Origin: Halorientalis pallida | Lineage (GTDB): Archaea > Halobacteriota > Halobacteria > Halobacteriales > Haloarculaceae | Assembly (NCBI RefSeq): GCF_004118325.1 | Contig: NZ_RDFA01000007.1 | Coordinates: forward strand, 109,995-173,994 | Length of the DNA: 64,000 bases | Reading direction: 5' to 3' | In this document: one piece after another, positions 1 through 6,919 of the stretch | Layout: each line of letters begins with the position of its first letter | Position numbering within the stretch: position 1 is the first letter of the stretch | Program-made: the position numbers and the translations under genes | Notes under the pieces: generated by a model | Told to the model about the DNA's origin: nothing | What the model saw: only the letters and a program-made list of their open reading frames with translations | Database searches by the model: none

Positions 1-648
1 AGCGACGGAGAGGCCCTCGCGTCGTCGCTCGGTGAGGCTGCGACGTTCGCCGCGGCCGATGTGACCGACGAAGACGACGTACTCTCGCTCACCGAAACCG
101 TGGTAGACCGGTTCGGACGAATCGACGCGCTGGTCAACTGCGCGTACCCTCGCAACGCGAACTACGGCCGGCGGTACGAGGACGTCGACTACGCCGACTG
201 GTCAGAGAACGTCCTCGCGAACCTCGGGGGCTACTACCTCACTTCGAGGGCAGCCGCCGAGGTCATGCGGGACCAACCCGACGGGGGGAGCATCGTCAAC
301 CTCGGCTCGATCTACGGCGTCCAGGCCCCCGACTTCTCGCTGTACGATGGACTCGACACGACCAGTCCGGTCGAGTACGCAGCCATCAAGGGTGGCGTCA
401 TCAACCTGACCCGGTACCTGTCCTCGTATCTCGGCGAGTACGGCATTCGGGCCAACACCGTCAGTCCCGGCGGCGTGACCGACGACCACGACCCCGAGTT
501 CGTCGAACGCTACGAATCCCGTACGGTACTGGATCGGATGGCCGAACCCGAGGATGTCGCCGGCGCGGTCGTCTACCTGACCTCGGACGCCGCGAGCTAT
601 GTCACCGGGCACAACCTCGTCGTCGACGGCGGTTGGACGATTCGGTAA
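1..648 (+). CDS. SDR family oxidoreductase, 5' end outside window
   Basis: The reading frame is already open at base 1, so the Rossmann nucleotide-binding N-terminus lies outside the window. The visible part has the classical short-chain dehydrogenase/reductase core: a DVTD segment that usually contacts the adenine, a RIDALVNCAYPR segment at the NNAG position, a catalytic Tyr-x3-Lys (YAAIKGG) and the C-terminal PGGV and VDGGWTIR segments seen in family members. It probably reduces or oxidises an NAD(P)-linked sugar or sugar precursor. It is the first visible gene of a co-directional sugar-modification cluster and closely resembles the second SDR at 3216-4028, including the shared YDG/YGE region before the catalytic Tyr. 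The exact substrate is unknown. Confidence 0.88.
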   Translation, partial: SDGEALASSLGEAATFAAADVTDEDDVLSLTETVVDRFGRIDALVNCAYPRNANYGRRYEDVDYADWSENVLANLGGYYLTSRAAAEVMRDQPDGGSIVNLGSIYGVQAPDFSLYDGLDTTSPVEYAAIKGGVINLTRYLSSYLGEYGIRANTVSPGGVTDDHDPEFVERYESRTVLDRMAEPEDVAGAVVYLTSDAASYVTGHNLVVDGGWTIR

Positions 649-706
649 TCTCGCACGCTTCGCGGCAACGCGAAACGACATACCGATCGAATGACTTACC
701 TCAGAT

Positions 707-1414
707 ATGATCGACGGTGAGCACGTCGTGGCCGTAGTTCCGGCCCGCGGCGGAAGCAAGGGGGTTCCCCGGAAGAACGTCAGGAAACTGGGGGAGAAAC
801 CACTGGTCGCCTGGCCCATCGATGTCGCCCACGCGACGGGCTCGATCGACCGGACGATCGTCTCCACCGACGACGACGAGATCGCGACTGTCGCACGCGA
901 GTACGGGAGCGACGTCTTCGAGCGCCCCGACCGGCTGGCACGGGACGATTCACTGGTCGTCGAGACGATCCGCCACACTGTGGACCGACTCGGCGACGAG
1001 GGTGCCGATGCCGACTACGTCGTGATGCTCGAACCGACGACACCGTTCCGGGGACCGGACGATATCGAGCGGTGTCTCGATCTCCTGACGAGTCCCGATC
1101 GGTCGCTCGACTCCGTGGCGACGTTCACCGACGCCGACCTGAATCCACACCGCACGTGGCGCCTCGAAGACGAGAGGCCGGAACCGTTTCTACCCGACGG
1201 CACGCCGTGGCAGCCTCGGCAGGCACTCCCCGACGCGTACCAGTTGAACGGTGCGGTGTACGCCTTCGCCGTCGAGGCCGTGACAGAGGATGGTCCGTCG
1301 CTCCTGTTCGGAAACGCCGGCGCGGTCGTGATGCCACCCGAGCGTTCACTCGACATCGACACGGAACTGGACTTCGCGGTCGCCGAGACACTCATCGAGG
1401 AGGGCCATGTCTGA
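707..1414 (+). CDS. Acylneuraminate/CMP-sugar cytidylyltransferase family protein
   Basis: A 235-residue protein with the signature of CMP-sugar synthetases near the N-terminus (VPARGGSKGVPRKNV, about residues 10-24), followed by STDDDEIA and LEPTTPFR, which match the nucleotide- and sugar-binding blocks of the NeuA/PseF/LegF family. It is expected to activate a sugar acid with CTP to give a CMP-sugar in the cytoplasm. The start ATG lies 58 bases after the preceding SDR stop, and its 3' end overlaps the next gene by eight bases, which indicates translational coupling. With neighbouring formyltransferases it suggests a nonulosonic-acid-like or related CMP-activated sugar, but I see no sialic acid-type synthase in the window to confirm that. 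Confidence 0.88.
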   Translation: MIDGEHVVAVVPARGGSKGVPRKNVRKLGEKPLVAWPIDVAHATGSIDRTIVSTDDDEIATVAREYGSDVFERPDRLARDDSLVVETIRHTVDRLGDEGADADYVVMLEPTTPFRGPDDIERCLDLLTSPDRSLDSVATFTDADLNPHRTWRLEDERPEPFLPDGTPWQPRQALPDAYQLNGAVYAFAVEAVTEDGPSLLFGNAGAVVMPPERSLDIDTELDFAVAETLIEEGHV

Positions 1415-2339
1415 ACTCGACGTCGGCATGATCGGCGTCAGCGAAGGGAACGGCCATCCCTACTCGTTCGCGTCGATCGTCAACGGCTATTCGGACGACG
1501 GATTCCAGGTGAGCGAGTGGGGTGTCATCCACGACTACCTTCGTGAGAAAGATCCCTCCGAATTCGGATTCGACGGCGTCGCGGTAACTCACGCCTGGAC
1601 CCAGGACGAGGCCGAGACCGAGTGTCTCTGTGCGGCCGCGCAGATCCCTAACGCAGTTGATGATCGCGAAACTCTCTTCGACGAGGTCGATGCGGTCGTC
1701 GTCGCCCGGGACGACTACGAGACACACCTCGACATGGCGCTTCCCTTCCTGGAGCGAGGGGTTCCGACGTTCGTGGATAAACCTCTCGCGGTCGATCCCG
1801 ACGAACTGGCAACCTTCCGGCCGTATCTCGAAGACGGCCTGTGCATGTCCTGTTCCGGGATGTACTTGGCTCGCGAGCTCGACGAACCGCGGGCGAACCT
1901 CGACCCGTACGGGTCCGTCGAACTCGTCACGGGGACGATCATCAAGGATTGGTCGAAATACGGCGTCCACCTGTTGGATGCCATCTTCGGCGTGCTCGAC
2001 GAGCGTCCCGAAGCCGTCAGTGCTACCGAAACGGCGACGGGACGGACTGCGGCGACCATCTCGACGACCGGCGACACGACCGTCCAGATCAACACTATCG
2101 GCGACGCGCCGATCACGTTCGACGTCGATATCTACGGAAGCGAGCGGGTAGTACACCACGCGCTCCGGGACAACTTCCACGCATTCCGGCGGACGCTGTG
2201 GCACTTCTTCGAGATGGTCCGGACGGGCGAGCCACAGATCCCGGTCGAGCACACGCTGGACGTACTCCGGACGATCATCGCGGGTCAACAGTCAATGGAC
2301 GTGGGTGAGACGATTCCGGTCCACGAGGTGTCGGTCTGA
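1407..2339 (+). CDS. Gfo/Idh/MocA family oxidoreductase
   Basis: This 310-residue protein shows the Gfo/Idh/MocA pattern: an N-terminal Rossmann fold opening with DVGMIGVSEGNGHP, a central LFDEVDAVVVARDDYETH strand-turn region, and the family motif DKPLAVDPDEL (Lys of the EKP-type motif, here FVDKPLAV) near residue 125. The C-terminal half is the mixed alpha/beta substrate domain. Such enzymes use NAD(P) to oxidise or reduce sugars, often to keto intermediates in nucleotide-sugar pathways. It overlaps the cytidylyltransferase gene by eight bases (the ATG lies inside that gene's 3' end), so the two are probably co-translated. The GxGxxG loop is unusual (GVSEGNG), so cofactor binding may differ from the typical family member. 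Confidence 0.82.
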   Translation: MSELDVGMIGVSEGNGHPYSFASIVNGYSDDGFQVSEWGVIHDYLREKDPSEFGFDGVAVTHAWTQDEAETECLCAAAQIPNAVDDRETLFDEVDAVVVARDDYETHLDMALPFLERGVPTFVDKPLAVDPDELATFRPYLEDGLCMSCSGMYLARELDEPRANLDPYGSVELVTGTIIKDWSKYGVHLLDAIFGVLDERPEAVSATETATGRTAATISTTGDTTVQINTIGDAPITFDVDIYGSERVVHHALRDNFHAFRRTLWHFFEMVRTGEPQIPVEHTLDVLRTIIAGQQSMDVGETIPVHEVSV

Positions 2340-2402
2340 GGGCCCTGTCGAGGAATAGGAAAGACCATCGAAATTTAATGCTGCCCTGTACGTTTGGCGT
2401 GT

Positions 2403-3113
2403 ATGGATGTCGTGTTTCTCGGCGCGAACAACGCGGGGTTCGCTATCTACGACTGGCTCTGTGAACGCGATGACGTGACCGTTCACGCTCTCCTGACGCG
2501 GCCCGGACAACTCTCGCTGATCGAGACAGTCGAACCCGAGTTGGTCGTTGCGGCCGGCTTCGATCACGTCGTGCCACCCGAAATCCTCGACGTACCGGAA
2601 CGGGGTTGTCTCAACGTTCATCCAGGACTGCTCCCGCACGCGCGCGGGTACAACCCGAACGTCTGGAGCATCGTCGAGGGCCTACCGGCCGGGGTGACGA
2701 TTCACTGGATGGACGAGGGTATCGACACGGGTGATATCGTCGCGACCCGGGAGGTTCCGGTCTCGTTCGAGGATACCGGCAAGGACCTCTACGAACGACT
2801 GGAGACGGCGTGTTACGACCTGTTCGTGGAGACGTGGTCGGACATCCGGGACGGAGATGTCGACGCCATCGAACAGCGCGATACCGAAGCAACCTACCAC
2901 GAAAAAGCCGAGTTCACCGACCTGTGTGAACTCGACCCGGACGAAACCTGCACTGTTCGGGAACTGCTCGACCGTCTCCGGGCACTCACGTTCCCGCCGT
3001 TCGACAACGCCTACGTCGACATCGATGGGGAACGATACTACGTCGACGTGTCGATCACGCCGGCCGCGGAAGTCAACGAGCCGGACGGCGTGGGGTTGCT
3101 CGACGCGTACTAA
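2403..3113 (+). CDS. Formyltransferase family protein (sugar N-formyltransferase-like)
   Basis: A 236-residue methionyl-tRNA formyltransferase-like protein. It has the catalytic Asn-x-His block NVHPGLLPHARGYNP and the downstream GVTIHWMDEGIDTGDIV block with the conserved Asp, typical of enzymes that transfer the formyl group of 10-formyl-tetrahydrofolate to an amine. Archaea do not formylate initiator tRNA, so a sugar amine is the more likely acceptor, in line with its position between a Gfo/Idh dehydrogenase and an SDR. I chose the ATG at 2403 over the in-frame TTG nine bases upstream. An AT-rich stretch (aaatttaatg, 2371-2380) about 25-30 bases upstream fits a leaderless promoter. Confidence 0.82.
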   Translation: MDVVFLGANNAGFAIYDWLCERDDVTVHALLTRPGQLSLIETVEPELVVAAGFDHVVPPEILDVPERGCLNVHPGLLPHARGYNPNVWSIVEGLPAGVTIHWMDEGIDTGDIVATREVPVSFEDTGKDLYERLETACYDLFVETWSDIRDGDVDAIEQRDTEATYHEKAEFTDLCELDPDETCTVRELLDRLRALTFPPFDNAYVDIDGERYYVDVSITPAAEVNEPDGVGLLDAY

Positions 3114-3215
3114 CTCCGACACTGCCTGGAATCGGGTGTAGCTGTTTCTGCCGACCGGATACCCACCGGACCACTTCTTATTAGGATATCGACAACCGAT
3201 ACGTACTGAAGATCA

Positions 3216-4028
3216 ATGTCAGAGACGATCTGGGAACTGTTCGATATGGAAGGCCGTGTTGCGATCGTCACTGGCGGCTACGGACAACTCGGCTCGCAGA
3301 TGAGCGATGCGCTGGCCGAGGCGGGTGCGCACGTCGTCGTTGCTGCCCGGACGTACGAGAGGTGTGCCGAGAAAGCCAGGGAACTGTCGGAGAAACATAA
3401 CGAGGCGATGGCTGTCGAAGTCGACGTCACCGACGAGGACGACGTCCAGGAGATGGTTGACGACGTCGTCGAACGGTTCGGGACGATCGACGTCCTGGTC
3501 AACAACGCCTACGACGCATACGGGTACGGCACCGACTTCGAGGACCTCACACTGGAAGACTGGGAGCGGACCTTTGAAGGCGTAGTGACCCAGTCGTTTC
3601 TCTGTACCCAGGCGGCTCTTCCGGCTATTCGGGACGGCGACCACGGCACGATCATCAACATCGGGAGTCACTACGGCGTAGTCGCCCCGGATCACCGTAT
3701 CTACGGTGAGACCGACATGAACAACCCCCCAACTTACGGTGCGGCGAAAGCCGGCCTCATCCAGTTCACCCGATGGCTAGCGTCATATCTTGCGGACGAG
3801 GGAATCCGTGTGAACTCGATCAGCCCGGGCGGGTTCTACCGGGAGGAGATGGAAGAGAGTGAGGAGATCCGGGAAGTATTTCTCCCGGAATACCGCCACC
3901 GCACACCGCTCGACCGGATGGGTGACGAGACCGATATGAAGGGACTCATCGCCTACCTCGCTTCCGATGCAGGCAAGTGGATGACCGGTCAGAATATCGT
4001 CCTCGCGGGTGGCTGGACGGTCTGGTAA
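3216..4028 (+). CDS. SDR family oxidoreductase
   Basis: A complete 270-residue short-chain dehydrogenase/reductase. It has the cofactor loop TGGYGQLG (about residues 20-27), an adenine-side DVTDEDDV, the NNAY version of the NNAG motif, a catalytic Ser in NIGSHYG, Tyr-x3-Lys in YGAAKAG, and a SPGGFYREE segment after the active site. Length is normal for classical SDRs. It is a paralogue of the partial SDR at the left edge of the window. An ATTAGGATATC stretch upstream fits a promoter of its own. It most likely performs a redox step on a sugar or nucleotide sugar in the same pathway as the cytidylyltransferase and formyltransferases; the substrate cannot be told from sequence. Confidence 0.9.
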   Translation: MSETIWELFDMEGRVAIVTGGYGQLGSQMSDALAEAGAHVVVAARTYERCAEKARELSEKHNEAMAVEVDVTDEDDVQEMVDDVVERFGTIDVLVNNAYDAYGYGTDFEDLTLEDWERTFEGVVTQSFLCTQAALPAIRDGDHGTIINIGSHYGVVAPDHRIYGETDMNNPPTYGAAKAGLIQFTRWLASYLADEGIRVNSISPGGFYREEMEESEEIREVFLPEYRHRTPLDRMGDETDMKGLIAYLASDAGKWMTGQNIVLAGGWTVW

Positions 4029-4034
4029 CGGATA

Positions 4035-4985
4035 TCAAGACTCGGTCGCCGGGTCGCACACTGGCGTGAACATGTCTCCGACTGTGACCCACTCCCGATC
4101 CAGTAGCTTTCCGGCCGATGTCTCTGTCCCATCGCCGATCTGTAGCTGTGTCAATTCTATCCTGCCTTCCCAGGTACCCACACGGAGCACGTCGCCGTCG
4201 CGGCCGCGGATCTCTCCGGGTTCGGTAAAGACGCGCTCGCCGGTCGGTGGATTCGCCTCCCAGACAGTCACGCGACGCCCCTTGAGGTAGCTGTAGGCAC
4301 CTGGATACGGGTGAGACTGTCCACGAATCCAGTTGTAAACTGCCATCGACGAGCGTCGCCAGTCGATTAGGCCGTGCTCTGGAACCCGCTTTGGCCACCA
4401 GGTAGCGCGCGCATCGTCCTGTGGAATGCGTGGCACTTCACCGGTCTCGAACCGTGGATAATACTCTCGAATCAGTTCTCTGCCAGCGTCGACGACCGTC
4501 GCGTAGAGGCTGGCCGCGTCGTCGTCGAGTTCGATGTCGATCGGCCGTTGGCCAACGAGGTCGCCCGCGTCGGCTTCCTCGACGAGGTGAAACAGCGACA
4601 GCGCCGTCGTGTCCAGTCCCTTGATCAGATTCCAGGCGATCGGTGCCCGACCGCGGCCGCGAGGGAGGGGTGCGGGATGCATCCCCAGTGCGGCGACGCT
4701 CGGGATATCGAGGACTCGCCGTTCGACGAGGCGCGACCAGCCGACGACGAACAACAACTCGGGGTCGTATGCGGCAATCGTCTCCACGACGGGGTCGGTA
4801 TTGACCGATTCTACTTCGTGGTAGTCCGCGCCCACGGTTGCAGCAACGGAACTGAAATCGGTCTGATCCGCGATGTCGCCATCCGTGGGGCGCGTAAAAA
4901 CTGCACGGATATCGGCTCCGAGGGCGTCGAGTTCCTCGAGGCAGGCGTGCCCGAGATCGTTGTGACTGACGAAGACGACGTCCAT
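4035..4985 (-). CDS. Methionyl-tRNA formyltransferase-like protein
   Basis: About 316 residues on the opposite strand, converging on the SDR. The N-terminal hydrolase-like fold contains the formyltransferase block MHPAPLPRGRGRAPIAWNLIKG and then LFHLVEEADAGDLV, with the catalytic His and Asp of the family. The Asn of the usual N-x-H triad is Gly-Met here (LGMHPAP), so activity may be altered. A C-terminal OB-like domain (Fmt_C type: VYNWIRGQSHPYPGAY onward) is present, so it is closer to full-length Fmt or ArnA-type proteins than the shorter formyltransferase at 2403. I prefer the start at 4985 (MDVVFVSHND) because it matches the opening of the shorter paralogue; an ATG 21 bases upstream is also possible. 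Confidence 0.8.
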   Translation of the reverse strand: MDVVFVSHNDLGHACLEELDALGADIRAVFTRPTDGDIADQTDFSSVAATVGADYHEVESVNTDPVVETIAAYDPELLFVVGWSRLVERRVLDIPSVAALGMHPAPLPRGRGRAPIAWNLIKGLDTTALSLFHLVEEADAGDLVGQRPIDIELDDDAASLYATVVDAGRELIREYYPRFETGEVPRIPQDDARATWWPKRVPEHGLIDWRRSSMAVYNWIRGQSHPYPGAYSYLKGRRVTVWEANPPTGERVFTEPGEIRGRDGDVLRVGTWEGRIELTQLQIGDGTETSAGKLLDREWVTVGDMFTPVCDPATES

Positions 4986-5107
4986 TGGCTTGGCACAGTG
5001 ACGCAATCGCTATAGCCGTTGTGGGCCCTCCGGCGGTGGAACACCAGCTACCCTGTGGATGGCCCGGGGCTTATGCAAATCCAGACGCTACCGAAAGTGA
5101 ACGATCT

Positions 5108-5272
5108 TTGCCCGACACCAACCAAGACGATATCGATTGGTTGCCGGAAATCGAACGGCGGCACGCCCTGGGACTCTCTGTAGCTGTGGTATCGGCCGCT
5201 GGACTGTACAATCTCACCACGGAGCCTAGTGGCTACGGAGAGGGTGGGTACGGAGAAGATGGCTACGGGTGA
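5108..5272 (+). CDS. Small Tat-like/membrane protein with Gly-Tyr-Gly tail
   Basis: A short frame encoding about 54 residues. After a polar N-terminus it has ERRHALGLSVAVVSAAG, a twin-arginine-plus-hydrophobic segment, and ends in three near-repeats (GYGEGGYGEDGYG) directly before the stop. This layout is a miniature of the next gene, whose signal-like segment [17 protein letters not shown] and GYG motifs are clearly related, and that similarity is the main reason to call it a gene. The start is uncertain: I chose the in-frame TTG at 5108 with a TTATGCAAAT-type box about 28 bases upstream, but the frame is open back to 4985. Function unknown; probably exported or anchored at the cell surface next to the polysaccharide genes. 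Confidence 0.45.
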   Translation: MPDTNQDDIDWLPEIERRHALGLSVAVVSAAGLYNLTTEPSGYGEGGYGEDGYG

Positions 5273-5455
5273 CGCGCCCACGGTTCCTGCCTGACGGTTC
5301 AGACATATTCGGTCGATACCACAATTTTCTTACTAACTTCCAGTAAACATACAACAGAAAACAACACGATGGCTCGGATAACATTCTCCGTGACTGAACC
5401 CCCTACTTTTCACCCAGTTCGGTATCGAACTGCGGGTCTGCTCGTGTAACTCGAC

Positions 5456-6601
5456 ATGGCGACCAACGATCTCTTTGCGGACGAAGAAGCGACAGACCTG
5501 CCCTTCGACGAGTGGGAGACTCCCGGGGCGACCGACGGAGACACGAACACGGAGAGCGAGTCCACGCAGGAGACAACGACACAGACCGACGGCTCGGTTC
5601 CGTTCAACACGTGGGATACCTTGGAAGATACAGCAGGTGATCAGGTCGGTGTCACGCGCCGAGAAGCATTGCAGCTCGGGGGGTTCGTCGCAGGTACGCT
5701 TGGGTTGCTGTTCGGATACAACGCTTGGGACGGCGGATCCGATCCCGTGACATCGAACTCGAAACAGGCAGCCCCCAAGTACGGATACGGAGGGGCACCA
5801 GTTGCGACGACTACGACTGACCAACCCGATGGCCCACCGACGCCGACGGTCGAGCCAGCGACGCCGGTCCCGTCCGGGCTCCAGGCGACGATCGACGAGA
5901 CGAGTGAGTCTGCAGATACGGCGACGCCAACCACCCGAAGACAGACGACTACCCAACCCACGTCGACCTCGACATCGACTCCGACGGCGACGCCAACTGC
6001 GACAGAGACCACGACCGCGACACCGACGGAAACGACACAAGAAAGCGCAGTTTCTGGAGGCGGGTTCACCGGCGGTGGAGGCGGCGGTGGTGGCGGTGGC
6101 GGTGGCAGTGGCGGTGGCAGTGGCGGTGGCAGTGGCGGTGGCAGTGGCGGTAGTGGTGGAGCCAGCAGTGGTACCTCCACCAGCACACCGACGCCAACGG
6201 ACACGCCGACTCCGACGCCAACCCCGACGCCAACGGACACACCGTCCTCGACGCCAACGGACACACCGTCCTCGACGCCGACTCCGACGCCAACCCCGAC
6301 ACCAACGGACACACCGTCCTCGACGCCAACGGACACACCGTCCTCGACGCCAACGGACACACCGTCCTCGACGCCAACGGACACACCGTCCTCGACGCCA
6401 ACGGACACACCGTCCTCGACGCCAACGGACACACCGTCCTCGACGCCAACCCCGACGCCGACGGACACACCGACCGCAACGCCGACTTCGACGCCAACCT
6501 CCGAACCGTCGAACTCTCCCGAGGAGTTGCCGGAGGAGGTGTACGGACGCCAGGGATACGGCCAGGAAGGATACGGTGGCGTTGCGCTCAACAGTTCGTA
6601 G
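5456..6601 (+). CDS. Low-complexity surface protein with Gly-rich, Thr/Pro-rich and GYG segments
   Basis: A 381-residue protein. Residues 1-65 are acidic; residues 67-91 contain [10 protein letters not shown] and a hydrophobic run, resembling a Tat signal or signal anchor placed unusually far from the N-terminus. A first KYGYGGAP motif follows. Residues about 120-200 are Thr/Pro-rich, about 203-235 form a glycine tract (a run of twelve Gly, then SGGG repeats), and about 240-355 are tandem [12 protein letters not shown] octapeptides. The C-terminus carries [12 protein letters not shown]. The Thr/Ser/Pro stalk is the kind of sequence that is O-glycosylated in haloarchaeal surface proteins (inference). 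No enzymatic domain is visible. Its neighbours suggest a role in the surface polysaccharide locus. Confidence 0.8.
   Translation: MATNDLFADEEATDLPFDEWETPGATDGDTNTESESTQETTTQTDGSVPFNTWDTLEDTAGDQVGVTRREALQLGGFVAGTLGLLFGYNAWDGGSDPVTSNSKQAAPKYGYGGAPVATTTTDQPDGPPTPTVEPATPVPSGLQATIDETSESADTATPTTRRQTTTQPTSTSTSTPTATPTATETTTATPTETTQESAVSGGGFTGGGGGGGGGGGGSGGGSGGGSGGGSGGSGGASSGTSTSTPTPTDTPTPTPTPTPTDTPSSTPTDTPSSTPTPTPTPTPTDTPSSTPTDTPSSTPTDTPSSTPTDTPSSTPTDTPSSTPTDTPSSTPTPTPTDTPTATPTSTPTSEPSNSPEELPEEVYGRQGYGQEGYGGVALNSS
6061..6162 (+). repeat. Glycine-coding ggtggc microsatellite-like tract
   Basis: Short GGTGGC/AGTGGC units repeat head to tail inside the reading frame of the surface protein, giving a twelve-glycine run followed by Ser-Gly3 units. 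It is in frame throughout, so length changes in multiples of three would only alter linker length. Confidence 0.85.
6232..6450 (+). repeat. 24-bp in-frame tandem repeat coding for PTDTPSST
   Basis: The unit acgccaacggacacaccg plus tcctcg recurs about eight times, nearly identical at DNA level, interrupted by two CCGACGCCAACC-type spacers. Near-identity at synonymous positions points to recent expansion or homogenisation. Each unit adds eight residues of the Thr/Pro stalk. Confidence 0.88.
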
Positions 6602-6919
6602 CAAGCGCGTCCGACGACACTCGCCTGTGCGACCGAGAGAGAGACAGCGTCGATTATCCATACCGATCTCATATCGGCCGATCAGTCGACCCTCTCGTGA
6701 CATTCAGCTATACCCTATTATTGAGACAATATCTGTTAAGAGTAAAATTATAATTAATTAATTATACAGAAGACTTATCTTAAAACTATACTTTCGCACG
6801 AACGTGAACGTGGTTGGACTGTTCAACTGCGCAGCAGGAAACGTGCGGTGTGTGATTCCGAATATCCCACCGGCGAACGGGAATCAAATACGCTGTTCGG
6901 TGAGGAATTACTCGGCTAG
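6602..6919. other. Intergenic, AT-rich promoter region
   Basis: No gene is supported here. The stretch 6715-6795 is strongly AT-rich (including TTATAATTAATTAATTATAC and a later CTTAAAACTATA) within otherwise GC-rich DNA and is the most likely promoter of the downstream glycosyltransferase operon, which would then have a leader of roughly 100 bases or more. Antisense open frames across the repeats upstream are artefacts of low complexity. Confidence 0.5.

Noticed and set aside
6232..6450. CRISPR-like array
   Set aside because: Units are contiguous without unique spacers and translate in frame as PTDTPSST; a coding tandem repeat.
5333..6703. Long minus-strand frames (456 and 343 codons) across the surface-protein gene
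   Set aside because: They are antisense shadows of the glycine and Thr/Pro repeats, giving Arg/Trp/Cys-rich or Val/Gly-only sequence unlike haloarchaeal proteins.
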